Source: Hoeflea sp. (GTDB lineage: Bacteria > Pseudomonadota > Alphaproteobacteria > Rhizobiales > Rhizobiaceae). Taken from it: a stretch of DNA of 64,000 nucleotides. The DNA lies in the NCBI RefSeq assembly GCF_014359905.1, contig NZ_JACIYP010000001.1:69758-133757 (forward strand), given 5' to 3'. Numbering within the stretch: the stretch's first letter is position 1; every line of letters starts with the position of its first letter. The notes beneath the pieces were generated by a model. That model ran no database searches. It worked only from the letters and a program-made list of their open reading frames with translations, and was not told where the DNA came from. Below are positions 29,046-38,002 of the stretch, one piece after another. A program made the translations under genes and the position numbers.

Positions 29046-29092
29046 GACGGCTGACTGCGCCGCCAATCAACCGGCGCGCTTGATCCAAATGC

Positions 29093-29121
29093 AAAGGCGG
29101 CCTTGGTGGGCCGCCTTTTTC
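29093..29121 (+). terminator. Rho-independent terminator after ndk
   Basis: A perfect 10-bp stem (aaaggcggcc at 29093-29102 pairing with ggccgccttt at 29109-29118), 6-base loop, then a T tract. The A-rich left side could let it also work for the convergent gene at 29145. Confidence 0.88.
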
Positions 29122-29144
29122 GTATCCGGATCCTGCGGCCGGCT

Positions 29145-30524
29145 TCACCGCATGCTGAACAACTCCTGGTGAAACCGGGTCCGGGTGTCGAAGCCGTGGG
29201 CGGCGAAATCGGCCCTGAGCGCGTCGCCGAAGCCGACGGGTCCGCAGAACCAGAAACTGGCCTCGCGCCAGTCCGGCATCTCTTCGCGGATGCGGGCGCC
29301 GGTGAGCTTTCCGTGCCTGGCGTCGATCAGGACATGCAGCCGCACATCCGCATCGACGGCGTCGGCGCCAAGCCGGGCCAGCGCGGTCTCATCGAGATCG
29401 GTCGTGGTATGGAAAAGGTCGATGATCTGCCGGGGCGCACCGGGGCTGTGCTTTTTCGCATGCGCAAGAGCTTTCATCCGCGAGACGAAGGGCGTGATGC
29501 CGATGCCGCCGCCGATCCAGACCTGGCGCGCCGCATTGTCGTCGAAAGTGAAGCAGCCATAGGGTCCTTCGATCTTGACCTCCTGGCCGATGCGCAGGTT
29601 TTCTGCGAGACGGCTCGTGTGGTCGCCCAGCGCCTTGATGATGAAGGTGATCTCGGGATTTGCTGGATCCCATGCCGAAGCGATGGTGTAGGGGTGGGCG
29701 CCTTCCTGGCGGTCGGAGGTGACAAAGGCGAACTGGCCGGGTTGATGGCCGGGCCAGCCGGGCGCAAGTCTGATCCGGCTTGCCAGAGCCCGGACTCCCG
29801 GAAAGTGCTCAATATCGACAATCGTGCCGGCCACCTGGCGTCCGGCCGCCACGCGCCTGAACAACACCACCACGGCCGCGAACGTCCCGGCGAGCAGCAG
29901 CAGCGCGAGCCCGATTCCCAACGGCGTCGTCCAGTAGCCGAAGCTCGTCAACACCACGGTGTGGAACACCAAAACCAGATAGGTGAAGGCCAGGATCTTG
30001 TGCGTCTTGAAGAACAGCCGGTAGGGAATGAGCGGGATCAGGGCCACGGCAATCAGCAGCACGGTCAGGTAGAAGGCCCATTCACCGAGCCCTTCGGCCG
30101 GGCTGCGTAGTCCGGACAAGAATTGCTCGATCGGATTGACCAGAGCGCCGCGCTCGCCACGCTCCGGACGCGAAAGCAGTCCCAGACCGATAGCCCATTT
30201 CGGAGCCTCCGACCACAGCCAGTGCACCACCGCGAAGATCAGCGCGGATATGCCGAGCCATTTGTGCAGGCGATACATCTTGTCGAGCCCGCCGAGCCAC
30301 TTTTCCGGCCAGCGCGGCCTCAGTGCCAGAACCATGGCCACGCTCATGCAACCGATGGCCAGCACGCCGCTGTATTGCATCATGAAACCGCGGAGCGCGA
30401 ACACGCTGCTGGCCTCAAACACCGCCGGATCGGCCGCGAGCCAGAGAAGGCTGAGGAGGGCCAGCAGGCCCCAGAAGGAAAGTTTGATATGTGTCACCGC
30501 AAAACCCTTTCGCCAATTCCGCAT
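29145..30524 (-). CDS. Ferric-reductase-like membrane flavoprotein
   Basis: A 459-residue protein. The N-terminal half has about six membrane segments with histidines in helices (YRLHKWLGISALIFAVVHWL and FKTHKILAFTYLVLVFHTVV), fitting a haem-binding ferric reductase-like domain. The C-terminal half is a ferredoxin-reductase-type FAD/NAD(P) module: HPYTIAS (FAD site), EGPYGCF, and GGIGITPFVSRMKAL (nucleotide site). Electrons would pass from NAD(P)H to an acceptor across the membrane. The acceptor is unknown. ATG at 30524 is preferred; another in-frame ATG lies 11 codons upstream. Confidence 0.87.
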   Translation of the reverse strand: MRNWRKGFAVTHIKLSFWGLLALLSLLWLAADPAVFEASSVFALRGFMMQYSGVLAIGCMSVAMVLALRPRWPEKWLGGLDKMYRLHKWLGISALIFAVVHWLWSEAPKWAIGLGLLSRPERGERGALVNPIEQFLSGLRSPAEGLGEWAFYLTVLLIAVALIPLIPYRLFFKTHKILAFTYLVLVFHTVVLTSFGYWTTPLGIGLALLLLAGTFAAVVVLFRRVAAGRQVAGTIVDIEHFPGVRALASRIRLAPGWPGHQPGQFAFVTSDRQEGAHPYTIASAWDPANPEITFIIKALGDHTSRLAENLRIGQEVKIEGPYGCFTFDDNAARQVWIGGGIGITPFVSRMKALAHAKKHSPGAPRQIIDLFHTTTDLDETALARLGADAVDADVRLHVLIDARHGKLTGARIREEMPDWREASFWFCGPVGFGDALRADFAAHGFDTRTRFHQELFSMR

Positions 30525-30741
30525 GGCCGTTGCCCGATCCTGGCTTCGGCCTGTCACCGAACCCGGTGCGATCCTAGGGCGCTTTGCCGAAGTCCGTATT
30601 GTCGCAGATCAATTCGGCATGGCATTCCGGTCGGCGCGTCCGGGGTTCGGGCAGGGACGTGGCGCCGGCGGCCCCCAACTCCCCGCAGCGCCGGATTGGC
30701 ATGCCGGTCGCGGTCCCTGGCGCAGCGAGTTCCCCCCGGGC

Positions 30742-31212
30742 TCATGGTCGCCTTGGCGCGCCCACCGGCAGCGGCCGGTCCACGGCGACCTGGCGCAGCG
30801 AAAAATTCGACCGCACGTCGCCCACCGCCTCGAGGGTAAGGATCTCCTCGCTCAGGATCTTCTCGTAGGCCGGCAGGTCGGGCACCGCCAGTTCGACCAG
30901 GAAATCCGCCGCGCCGGACACCATGTGGCAGGCGATCGCGCCGGGCAGGGCGGCCAGCCGCGCCTGCACCGCGCCGGCGTTCTCGCGGCTGTGGCGCAGA
31001 ACGGAAATTTCCACGAACACGGTCAGCCCGAACCCGGCCTTGGCGCGGTCGAGCGTCGCCCGGTATCCGGTGATCACCCCGCGCTGCTCGAGCATCCGAA
31101 CGCGCCGCAGGCAGGGCGAGGGCGACAATCCCACCCGGGCGGCCAGATCGGCGTTGCTGATCCGTCCGTCGCGCTGCAGTTCGGCAATGATCCTGATGTC
31201 GATTGCATCCAT
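30742..31212 (-). CDS. Lrp/AsnC family transcriptional regulator
   Basis: A 156-residue regulator. It starts MDAIDIRIIAELQRDGRISN, with the helix-turn-helix NADLAARVGLSPSPCLRRVR, and has a C-terminal RAM ligand-binding domain with VSGAADFLVELAVPDL. It is divergent from a LysE exporter 133 bp away, an arrangement in which the regulator commonly controls the exporter in response to an amino acid. ATG at 31212 is the family start. Confidence 0.92.
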   Translation of the reverse strand: MDAIDIRIIAELQRDGRISNADLAARVGLSPSPCLRRVRMLEQRGVITGYRATLDRAKAGFGLTVFVEISVLRHSRENAGAVQARLAALPGAIACHMVSGAADFLVELAVPDLPAYEKILSEEILTLEAVGDVRSNFSLRQVAVDRPLPVGAPRRP

Positions 31213-31345
31213 ATTGGCAGAATAGGTCAATAAGTCCGGAAAATCAAAGCACTCCTGCCAGAATTGGGCGCCAGACCGTGAAACTACGCAAGGACATGCC
31301 GCGCATTGAGGCGCGACAATGCCTCCAGCCTCGAAAGGAGTCGCC

Positions 31346-31969
31346 ATGTCCGCCCATCTCTGGCTCGTCTTCATTCTCGCCTCGCTGCCCATTCACGGGG
31401 CGCCAGGACCGAACAACCTGCTCGCCCTGCGCCACGGCATGACCTGCGGCCTGGGTCCCGCCGCCCTGGCCATGCTTGCCCGGCTGCCCGGATATGCGCT
31501 GATCTTCCTCGCCGCCGGCCTGGGCCTCGGCGCCGTGATCATCGCCTTTCCCGAAGCGTTCAGGGTGTTGACCATCGCGGGGGCGCTCTACATCGTCTGG
31601 CTCGGCCTCCGGGCCGTTCGGGCGCATGAAAGTGCGGGCGCGGCGGCGCAGGACGGGACTGGCGGTCGCTCCGCCGCGCGGGCCGAGTTCCTCACGGCCA
31701 TCGCCAATCCCAAGGCGATCCTGTTCGCGACCGCCTTCTACGCGCAGTTCATCGATCCGGCGATGCCTGGCTACGCGGCCCATTACGCCACCATGGCCGC
31801 GGTCTCGCTGAGCCTCGAATCCTGCCTCGGGGGTCTCTACTGCGTGGCGGGGGCGCTCGCCCGCACCCACTTCCGCGGCGATATCATCCTCTGGCTCACG
31901 CGGGGCAGCGGTGCGGTGCTGTGCCTGATGGGCGCCGGCCTGCTCGTCGAAATGGTGATGAGCGGCTGA
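31346..31969 (+). CDS. LysE/RhtB family amino-acid exporter
   Basis: A 207-residue inner-membrane exporter with about six hydrophobic segments and the intact family motif GAPGPNNLLALRHG near residue 20, plus the mid-protein EFLTAIANPKAILFATAFYAQ read as ANPKAI. ATG at 31346 has AAAGGAG 6 nt upstream. The divergent Lrp-type regulator suggests amino-acid induction. Compare the broken homologue at 27780-28350. Confidence 0.92.
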   Translation: MSAHLWLVFILASLPIHGAPGPNNLLALRHGMTCGLGPAALAMLARLPGYALIFLAAGLGLGAVIIAFPEAFRVLTIAGALYIVWLGLRAVRAHESAGAAAQDGTGGRSAARAEFLTAIANPKAILFATAFYAQFIDPAMPGYAAHYATMAAVSLSLESCLGGLYCVAGALARTHFRGDIILWLTRGSGAVLCLMGAGLLVEMVMSG

Positions 31970-31972
31970 CGG

Positions 31973-32662
31973 TCACGCCCGTTCCGGCAGGCTCCAGTCG
32001 ATGGGCGTCATGCCGTTCTTTTCGAGAAACGCATTGGCCTTCGAGAAATGCCGGCAGCCGAGAAACCCGGTGTGGGCGGAGAGCGGCGAGGGATGGGGGG
32101 CCGTGAGCACGAGATGGCGGCTCGTGTCGACGAAGCTCGCCTTCTTCTGCGCATGCGAGCCCCAGAGCAGGAACACCACCGGATGGGGCAGCGCGTTGAC
32201 CTGGGCGATCACCGCGTCGGTGAAGTGCTCCCAGCCGCGGCCGCGATGCGAGGCGGCGAGGCCGCGCTCCACCGTCAGCACGGCGTTGAGCATGAGCACG
32301 CCCTGCCGCGCCCAGGCTTCGAGATTGCCGTGCCGGGCCTGCGGGATGCCCAGGTCCGTTTCCAGTTCCTTGTAGACGTTCCTGAGCGAGGGCGGCACCC
32401 GCACGCCGGGCCTCACCGAGAAGCAGAGCCCGTGCGCCTGGCCCTCGCCATGGTAGGGGTCCTGACCGAGGATCACGACCTTGACCTTGTCGAGCGGCGT
32501 GAGGTCCAGGGCCGCGAAATATTCCGGTCCATTCGGAAAGACCTGCTTTCCCGCGTCGATCTCGGATTTCAGAAAGGCGCGGAGTTCGGCCATGTAGGGG
32601 CTTGAAAACTCGTCCGAAAGCGCCGCCTTCCAGCTCTCCTCGAGCCTGACCGCTGCGCTCAT
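31973..32662 (-). CDS. ung: Uracil-DNA glycosylase
   Basis: A 229-residue family 1 enzyme that removes uracil from DNA. The water-activating loop [10 protein letters not shown] (Asp68) and the DNA-intercalation loop [13 protein letters not shown] are both intact. ATG at 32662 overlaps the moaE stop (ATGA). Its place after moaD-moaE is probably only operon hitch-hiking. It is convergent with the LysE exporter, 3 bp apart. Confidence 0.96.
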   Translation of the reverse strand: MSAAVRLEESWKAALSDEFSSPYMAELRAFLKSEIDAGKQVFPNGPEYFAALDLTPLDKVKVVILGQDPYHGEGQAHGLCFSVRPGVRVPPSLRNVYKELETDLGIPQARHGNLEAWARQGVLMLNAVLTVERGLAASHRGRGWEHFTDAVIAQVNALPHPVVFLLWGSHAQKKASFVDTSRHLVLTAPHPSPLSAHTGFLGCRHFSKANAFLEKNGMTPIDWSLPERA

Positions 32663-33171
32663 TGCCCGCTCTGCCCGCGCGCCTCGGTCCATTTCGCCTT
32701 GGCCCGATCGTCGGCGTCCTTGGCCGAGACCCATTCGCCGGCGCGGCCGTCCTTGAGATGTTCCTTCTTCCAGAACGGTGCATCGGTCTTGAGGTAGTCC
32801 ATCAGGAACGACGCGCCGTCGAAAGCTGCCTGGCGGTGCGGGGCGGTGGCCACCACCAGCACGATGTTGCCGCCGGGATGGATGGCGCCATGGCGGTGGA
32901 TTGCGGTGATGCCGCAAAGCGCGAACCGCGTGACCGCTTCGGCGGCAATCGTGCGGATGGCGCGCTCGGCCATGCCGGGATAATGCTCAAGCTCCAGCGT
33001 CGACAGGCGACCGCCTTCGTCCCGGCACAGACCGGTGAAACTGACCACTGCGCCGATGTCGGCGCGGCCTTGGGTCAGCGCCTCGATCTCCGCGGCGATG
33101 TCGAAATCCTGTGTCTGAATGCGAACGGTGACCGCGTCCGGCCCGCCGGTCTCGTCGCTGCCCGCAGCCAT
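32659..33171 (-). CDS. moaE: Molybdopterin synthase large subunit
   Basis: A 170-residue catalytic subunit that uses the MoaD thiocarboxylate to turn precursor Z into molybdopterin. Typical blocks are [30 protein letters not shown] and [13 protein letters not shown] with the active-site lysines. Length is slightly above the family norm because of a charged C-terminal tail. It starts 1 bp after moaD ends. The product could serve the molybdoenzyme at 44751. Confidence 0.94.
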   Translation of the reverse strand: MAAGSDETGGPDAVTVRIQTQDFDIAAEIEALTQGRADIGAVVSFTGLCRDEGGRLSTLELEHYPGMAERAIRTIAAEAVTRFALCGITAIHRHGAIHPGGNIVLVVATAPHRQAAFDGASFLMDYLKTDAPFWKKEHLKDGRAGEWVSAKDADDRAKAKWTEARGQSGQ

Positions 33172-33172
33172 C

Positions 33173-33430
33173 TCAGCCTCCCGTCATCGGCGGAAACAGG
33201 GCGATTTCCCGTGCAGCGCCGATGGCTTCGTCGTGATCCGCATGTTCCTCGTCCAGCGCTGCGCGGATGACGCCAGGAACCTGGAACGCCGCTTCGTATT
33301 CCTCGCCAAGGGTAGCGAGATGGGCGATCAGGTCGCCCACGGTCTTGACATCTGCGGGAAGCGCGATCTCCTCGGAGCCCTTGCCGATACGCTCGCGCAC
33401 CCAGGCGAAATAGACAATCCTGACGCTCAT
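33173..33430 (-). CDS. moaD: Molybdopterin synthase sulfur carrier subunit
   Basis: An 85-residue ubiquitin-like protein ending in the required Gly-Gly (FPPMTGG), which is thiocarboxylated and enters the MoaE active site. Its ATG overlaps the pgsA stop by 4 bp, so its translation is likely coupled to pgsA, which here carries an internal stop. Confidence 0.94.
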   Translation of the reverse strand: MSVRIVYFAWVRERIGKGSEEIALPADVKTVGDLIAHLATLGEEYEAAFQVPGVIRAALDEEHADHDEAIGAAREIALFPPMTGG

Positions 33431-34011
33431 TCGTCCACCACATGTCTCAGCCCGGCCTTGAAATAATCATAGCCGGTGTAGATCGTGATCAGTGCGGCGA
33501 TCCACAGCATGCCGATTCCGATCTCGGTTGTGTAGGGCAGCACCTTGTCGCCCGCGGGCCCTGCCAGCAGGAAGCCGAGCGCGATCATCTGAAGCGTCGT
33601 CTTCCACTTGGCGATCCAGGTGACCGGCACCGAGACCTTGAGCGCGGCGAGGTATTCGCGCAGGCCCGAGACCAGGATCTCGCGGCACAGGATGATGATC
33701 GCCGCCCAGATCGACCAGCCGGCGATGGTGCCGTCGGCGGCGACCAGCAGCAGAATCGAGGACACCAGAAGCTTGTCGGCGATCGGGTCGAGCATGCGGC
33801 CGATATTCGATGTCTGGTCTCAGATCCGGGCGAGATAGCCGTCAAAGAAGTCGGTGACCGAAGCCACCACAAAAATCGCCAGCGCGCTCCAGCGGGCGAA
33901 ATCTGACCCGTGCAGCCGGCCTTCGATGAAAAAGCACAGCACAATCAAGGGGACAGCGAGAATCCGCCCATAGGTCAGCAGGTTTGGTATGTTGAGCGCA
34001 TGCGACGCCAT
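33427..34011 (-). pseudogene. pgsA: Phosphatidylglycerophosphate synthase with an in-frame TGA at codon 64
   Basis: Read through, this is a 194-residue CDP-alcohol phosphatidyltransferase that makes phosphatidylglycerophosphate from CDP-diacylglycerol. The catalytic motif DG-x2-AR-x8-G-x3-D-x3-D is split by the stop: DGYLARI, then TGA at 33820-33822, then DQTSNIGRMLDPIADK. The frame is unbroken on both sides and all motif residues remain, so a single base change (for example TGG Trp to TGA) explains it. A fragment could restart at the ATG of MLDPIADK. It sits in the expected uvrC-pgsA-moaD-moaE order. Sequencing error, true mutation or readthrough cannot be told apart here. ATG at 34011 is chosen over an upstream in-frame start. 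Confidence 0.85.
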
Positions 34012-34127
34012 GGAGTACCCCGTTGTCCGGATTTCGCGCAAGATGCGCGGGAGCGACCCTCAAGGTCAACCGCTTCTCTGCGGCGTCGTGCGCAAATGCC
34101 GCAAATAAGATGAGAATCGGCCAAGGC

Positions 34128-36215
34128 CTAGCGGTTTTCCTCGTGAAAATGATTGTAGATCAGTTCGGCCACGGCCTCGGAGATGCCTTCGACGGTCACG
34201 AGATCGTCGATGCCGGCGCGCGAGACCGCCTTGGCGGTTCCGAAATGGTGCAGCAGCGCGCGCTTGCGGGAAGGGCCGATGCCCGCGATCTCGTCGAGCG
34301 GATTGGCGACCAGGTCCTTCTTGCGCCGCGCCCGGTGCGAGCCGATGGCGAAGCGGTGCGCCTCGTCGCGCAGCCGCTGGACGAAATACAGGACCGGATC
34401 GCGCGGCGGCAGGGTGAAGTCCGGCTTGCCTTCCACGAAGAACCGTTCGCGCCCGGCTTCGCGGTCCATGCCCTTGGCGACGCCGATGGCGGTGATCTTG
34501 TCGGCGATGCCGAGTTCCTCGAGGATCGCGCGCACCGCGCTCATCTGCCCCTTGCCGCCGTCGATCAGCACCAGGTCCGGCCAGGCCGGCATGCCGGTCT
34601 GCTGGACCGCGTCCGGGTCATCCGAGGCCTCCTCCGGCTGGACCGGGCCTTCGCCGCCGTGCTCCTTGATCAGCCGCGAGAAGCGGCGCTGCATGACCTC
34701 GCGCATCATGCCGAAATCGTCGCCCGGGGTGATGTCGGTCGATTTGATGTTGAACTTGCGGTACTGGTTCTTGACGAACCCCTCTGGGCCCGCGACGATC
34801 ATGCCGCCCACCGCGTTGGTGCCCATGATGTGCGAATTGTCATAGACCTCGATGCGGCGCGGCGGGTGCGGCAGGTTGAAGGTTTCGGCCAGCCCCTGAA
34901 GCAGCCGACCCTGCGAGGCGGTCTCGGCCAGGTTGCGGCCATGGGCCTCGCGCGCATTCGACATCACCTGGTCGACCAGTTCGCGTTTCTCCCCGCGCTG
35001 CGGCACGGTGATCGAGGTCTTGCGCTCCATGCGCGCGCTCAGCGCCTCGGCCAGCAGTTCCCGGTCCTCGAAATCATCGGAGACCAGAATCATCCGCGGC
35101 GTGGGCTTGTCGTCGTAGAACTGGCCAATGAACGCGCCCAGGATCTCGCCCGCGGCGAGCGAGGGATCGGCCTTAGGGAAATAGGCGCGGTTGCCCCAGT
35201 TCTGCCCGGTGCGGAAGAAGAAAACCTGGATACAGGCCATGCCGCCATCGTGATGAATGGCGAAGACATCGGCCTCTTCGACCGTCTGCGGGTTGATGCC
35301 CTGATGGCTCTGCACGTGGCTGAGCGCCGACAGCCGGTCGCGATAGACCGCCGCGCGCTCGAAATCGAGATCCTCGGATGCCGATTGCATCGCGGTCGAC
35401 AGGTGCGACTTGACCGCCTGGCTGCGCCCGGAGAGGAAATCCTTGGCTTCGCCCACCAGCTTCCCATAGCCCTCCGCGTCGATCTCGCCGGTGCACGGGC
35501 CGGAGCAGCGCTTGATCTGGTAGAGCAGGCACGGCCGCGTCCGGCTCTCATAGACGCTGTCGGTGCAGGTCCTGAGCAGAAACGCGCGCTGCAGCGCGTT
35601 GATGGTGCGCCCGACTGCGCCCGCTGAGGCGAAGGGGCCGAAATAGGCGCCTTTGCGCGATCGCGCGCCGCGATGCTTGAAGATCGCGGGCGCCTCGTGG
35701 TCGCCGGTGATCAGGATATAGGGAAACGACTTGTCGTCGCGCATCAGCACGTTGAAGCGCGGCTTCAGCCGCTTGATCAGATTGGCCTCGAGCAGCAGGG
35801 CTTCGGTCTCAGTGCGCGTGGTGACGAATTCCATGTTGGCCGTCTGCGCGATCATTCGCGTGATGCGGTTGGAATGGCCGCGCCCTTGCGCGTAGTTCGT
35901 CACCCGCTTCTTCAGGCTGCGCGCCTTGCCGACATAGAGCACGTCGCCGGTCTCGTTCATCATCCGGTAGACGCCCGGCTGGTTGGGCAGGTGCCGGACA
36001 AAGGCCTGGATCACCTCGGCGCCCTTGAGGCCGGGTGTGGCGATCGGGCTTTCGTTCCACTCCATGCCGGCCACATTGGCGACATCGACGGGCAGGGGAG
36101 TGTCAATCGCTGAAGGCTCGTCCTCGTCGGTGTCGGTTTCCCCATAGATCACGCCGCCGTCGGTCTGGAGGGCGTTTTTTGCGATTTTGGGAGTGGAGTC
36201 GGTCTCGCGAGTCAT
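34128..36215 (-). CDS. uvrC: Excinuclease ABC subunit C
   Basis: A 695-residue nuclease that makes both incisions in nucleotide excision repair. The N-terminal GIY-YIG domain ([20 protein letters not shown]) precedes a cysteine cluster region ([15 protein letters not shown]), the UVR helix region, the RNase H-like C-terminal nuclease ([26 protein letters not shown]) and tandem helix-hairpin-helix motifs ([19 protein letters not shown]). The N-terminus has about 65 extra residues before the GIY-YIG domain, as is common in rhizobia, so an internal start (ATG of MEWNESPIA) is possible. Confidence 0.96.
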   Translation of the reverse strand: MTRETDSTPKIAKNALQTDGGVIYGETDTDEDEPSAIDTPLPVDVANVAGMEWNESPIATPGLKGAEVIQAFVRHLPNQPGVYRMMNETGDVLYVGKARSLKKRVTNYAQGRGHSNRITRMIAQTANMEFVTTRTETEALLLEANLIKRLKPRFNVLMRDDKSFPYILITGDHEAPAIFKHRGARSRKGAYFGPFASAGAVGRTINALQRAFLLRTCTDSVYESRTRPCLLYQIKRCSGPCTGEIDAEGYGKLVGEAKDFLSGRSQAVKSHLSTAMQSASEDLDFERAAVYRDRLSALSHVQSHQGINPQTVEEADVFAIHHDGGMACIQVFFFRTGQNWGNRAYFPKADPSLAAGEILGAFIGQFYDDKPTPRMILVSDDFEDRELLAEALSARMERKTSITVPQRGEKRELVDQVMSNAREAHGRNLAETASQGRLLQGLAETFNLPHPPRRIEVYDNSHIMGTNAVGGMIVAGPEGFVKNQYRKFNIKSTDITPGDDFGMMREVMQRRFSRLIKEHGGEGPVQPEEASDDPDAVQQTGMPAWPDLVLIDGGKGQMSAVRAILEELGIADKITAIGVAKGMDREAGRERFFVEGKPDFTLPPRDPVLYFVQRLRDEAHRFAIGSHRARRKKDLVANPLDEIAGIGPSRKRALLHHFGTAKAVSRAGIDDLVTVEGISEAVAELIYNHFHEENR

Positions 36216-36339
36216 TCCGGGATCTTATCAGGCTCCGGCCCGGTGCGGGCAAGAGGCGGTGTCGTGTCTTGCCGTTATCTGGAGGGAACGACCGGTTTAA
36301 TCAAGCAGGTCACGGGCCGCTCCTATATCGGGCTGCTGT

Positions 36340-36347
36340 CAAAAACC
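36340..36347. repeat. Left target-site duplication, 8 bp
   Basis: The sequence caaaaacc directly abuts the left inverted repeat. An identical 8-mer abuts the right inverted repeat at 38076-38083, as expected of a target duplication made by transposition. Confidence 0.85.
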
Positions 36348-36372
36348 GGTAGTGTCTCAGTTTGAAATTTGA
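36348..36372 (+). repeat. Left terminal inverted repeat
   Basis: 25 bp matching the reverse complement of 38051-38075 at 23 positions; mismatches are at positions 3 (T/C) and 20 (A/G). A TTGACA box, identical to the sigma70 -35 consensus, lies just inside at 36378-36383, but no good -10 is at the right distance. Confidence 0.9.
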
Positions 36373-36412
36373 TCCGATTGACAGGCTATCGAATCCCAGC
36401 GCGAATTCTTGT

Positions 36413-36430
36413 ATGCTTAGTGAAAAGCAT
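36413..36430 (+). other. Small hairpin before the 57-residue passenger gene
   Basis: The arms atgctt and aagcat pair across a 6-base loop, ending just upstream of the ribosome site caggagg at about 36431. The stem is only 6 bp, so a regulatory role is speculative. Confidence 0.25.
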
Positions 36431-36444
36431 CAGGAGGCGTACCG

Positions 36445-36618
36445 ATGAGAATGGCGATTAATTTCAAAAAAGATGGAGAAACACTTTTCCGTCCAATCAT
36501 AGACCACGATAATGGTGACGATTTGAAAAATGGGATTGCAGAGGCTTTTGCTGCTTTTAGAAAGCAGCACCCAGATGTTTCGCTTTTTGATGTAGTCACA
36601 GGATTCGAAAAGGCTTGA
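36445..36618 (+). CDS. Hypothetical 57-residue passenger protein
   Basis: A small protein beginning MRMAINFKKDGETLFRP and ending VSLFDVVTGFEKA. It is acidic and soluble, with no membrane segment. I do not recognise a family. The ATG is preceded by a near-perfect ribosome site (AGGAGG, about 8 nt away), the main reason to believe it is expressed. Its stop lies 2 bp before the next small gene, suggesting a two-gene unit just inside the left end of the element. Confidence 0.6.
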   Translation: MRMAINFKKDGETLFRPIIDHDNGDDLKNGIAEAFAAFRKQHPDVSLFDVVTGFEKA

Positions 36619-36620
36619 AG

Positions 36621-36770
36621 ATGCCAACCGGACCTAAAGGACAGAAGCGCCCCGCCGACGCCATTGGGCGCGCCGTGCACATCGCAAAGATCGCCACCGG
36701 CAAGATTGAAGACAACACAAGATCGCGAGCCATGCTGAGATCAAAGGGAGGTGAAGCTAGGGCTAAATAG
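36621..36770 (+). CDS. Hypothetical 49-residue basic protein
   Basis: It begins MPTGPKGQKRPADAIGRAV and ends RSKGGEARAK. This resembles small basic proteins (GPKGxKRPADxIGxAVxxxxIATG ... RKGGxARA) often seen as orphan genes in alphaproteobacteria. The version here is shorter, lacking the usual Lys/Ala-rich tail, so it may be truncated. Function unknown. It follows the 57-residue gene by 2 bp. Confidence 0.5.
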   Translation: MPTGPKGQKRPADAIGRAVHIAKIATGKIEDNTRSRAMLRSKGGEARAK

Positions 36771-36896
36771 ATCGATGCTGAGCAGAGAAAAGCGCCTGAA
36801 ATTCTTATCAAAATGCGCAATCTGCTTTGGAGAATTCATTATTGATGAATACGGATCTATTACGTCGGTAGCTGTAAAAAAATCCTCCTCGTCCGT

Positions 36897-37187
36897 GTCA
36901 GCACGCCTTATGTGGAACGCATGAACCTGAATATCCGCATGGGCAATCGTCGGTTCACCCGCCTGACCAATGCGTTTTCAAAGAAGATTGAAAACCACGT
37001 GCACATGCTCTCGCTGTATTTCGTGCATTACAACTTTTGCCGGATGCACAAGAGCCTTCGCATGTCCCCTGCAATGGCTGCTGGCGTGTCTGACACGCTA
37101 CGCGATATGGATTGGGTTGTCTGCCTGATCGATGCTCGTGCGCTGAAATCGGGGCCGCTCGGGCCATACAAAAAGCGGCTTGATTAG
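36897..37187 (+). pseudogene. Transposase C-terminal fragment (IS1-like DDE family)
   Basis: About 96 residues reading VSTPYVERMNLNIRMGNRRF, then TRLTNAFSKKIENHVHMLSL and YFVHYNFCRMHKSLRMSPAM. This matches the C-terminal end of a widespread DDE transposase group whose members read TSYVERQNLTMRM at this point. The catalytic core upstream is missing: sequence before about 36890 is unrelated. An ATG-started frame at 36775-36924 overlaps the junction in another frame and has no ribosome site; I treat it as chance. The fragment cannot be an active transposase. Confidence 0.8.
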
Positions 37188-37528
37188 ATTGCAACCTCTC
37201 TAATGTAGCGACTTACGCCCTCTCTGCTCCGCTGATGAAGGCCTTCCTCAATAAAACGGCGATCTTCCTTTGATAGCAAATATATTTGCTTCTCAAGTGT
37301 GGCGATAAGTCTTTCCATTTCGACACCCTCCGCCGGATTTGTGGATGACATCTGCTCTAGTAGAGAGGCAACCTTGGCATCTCTACTCGCCTGATATTTC
37401 AGAATGAGGTGGAATCGATGCTTCGCGCGAATCGCGCGGGCTGTCTTCATAAAAGTGATGGCAGCGGCACTGCCCGCAATTAGTGCTGAGAGCAATGCTA
37501 GGATAATCGAAACGACGTCGCCCATCAT
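37184..37528 (-). CDS. Hypothetical membrane-anchored protein, second gene of passenger pair
   Basis: A 114-residue protein. One N-terminal membrane segment (IILALLSALIAGSAAAITFM) is followed by a basic stretch (KTARAIRAKHRFHL) and a charged helical region (EQMSS to DRRFIEEGL) that would lie in the cytosol and could form a coiled coil. I do not recognise a family. Its ATG overlaps the stop of the upstream membrane gene by 4 bp, so the two are probably translated together. Confidence 0.6.
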   Translation of the reverse strand: MMGDVVSIILALLSALIAGSAAAITFMKTARAIRAKHRFHLILKYQASRDAKVASLLEQMSSTNPAEGVEMERLIATLEKQIYLLSKEDRRFIEEGLHQRSREGVSRYIREVAI

Positions 37529-37986
37529 GAAGTCCTTTCAGGGAACGGCCTATCCAATGCTACATGCCAGTATGCGCGTTCCGACGCATGCAAAACGCAG
37601 ACACCAATCAGTATAATGCTCGACCAGGAGTTAAGTTCCGGTGAATATGGGCCGCTGACCATATTGAAAATCAGGGTCAGCGAGAATAGCACGATGTACA
37701 CAACCCGAATGAGTGTATTCTCTGCCATAAAGACGAACCCCACACACATAACAGACGCAGTGATATAAATACTGTTGCTGCCAATGGTGCCAATCTTTAG
37801 CAATTCAATCAACAAAGGCAGACAAGGGGCGCCAACAAGCGCCACTAGACTCAGCAGCCAGACCCCCACTCTTGTCGAGGCGTGCCCGAGAAAAAACCAT
37901 CCATTCCGACACTTGGTTTTTGTTCGTACCCATCTGCTCGAAATATTCGCCGTAGTTGCAGTGTCTTTGACTGTCATCCATCTCAT
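37525..37986 (-). CDS. Hypothetical multi-pass membrane protein, first gene of passenger pair
   Basis: A 153-residue protein with a soluble N-terminal ~45 residues and about four membrane segments (GVWLLSLVALVGAPCLPLLI; ITASVMCVGFVFMA; VVYIVLFSLTLIFNMV; SSIILIGVCVLHASERAYW). I chose ATG at 37986 because a promoter-like box pair lies just upstream and the longer reading would cross the inverted repeat of the element. No family recognised. It is coupled to the 114-residue gene. Confidence 0.6.
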   Translation of the reverse strand: MRWMTVKDTATTANISSRWVRTKTKCRNGWFFLGHASTRVGVWLLSLVALVGAPCLPLLIELLKIGTIGSNSIYITASVMCVGFVFMAENTLIRVVYIVLFSLTLIFNMVSGPYSPELNSWSSIILIGVCVLHASERAYWHVALDRPFPERTS

Positions 37987-38002
37987 GTCCCCATCCGGAT
38001 GC

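Noticed and set aside
33820-33822. Selenocysteine or a reassigned TGA in pgsA
   Set aside because: TGA is used as the normal stop in many genes here (for example rlmJ, pdxA, purM overlaps). I see no obvious selenocysteine insertion hairpin after the codon, and this family has no known selenocysteine at this place.
14133-34112. Resemblance between 14133-14171 and 34071-34112 (both contain gcgcaaatgc near a gcgg/gtcg context)
   Set aside because: The match is short and gapped, and lies at unrelated positions relative to genes; not enough to call a repeat.
36775-36924. A 49-codon frame at the transposase junction (MLSREKRLKFLSK...)
   Set aside because: No ribosome site, no recognised family, and it runs across the breakpoint into the transposase fragment in the wrong frame, so chance is more likely.
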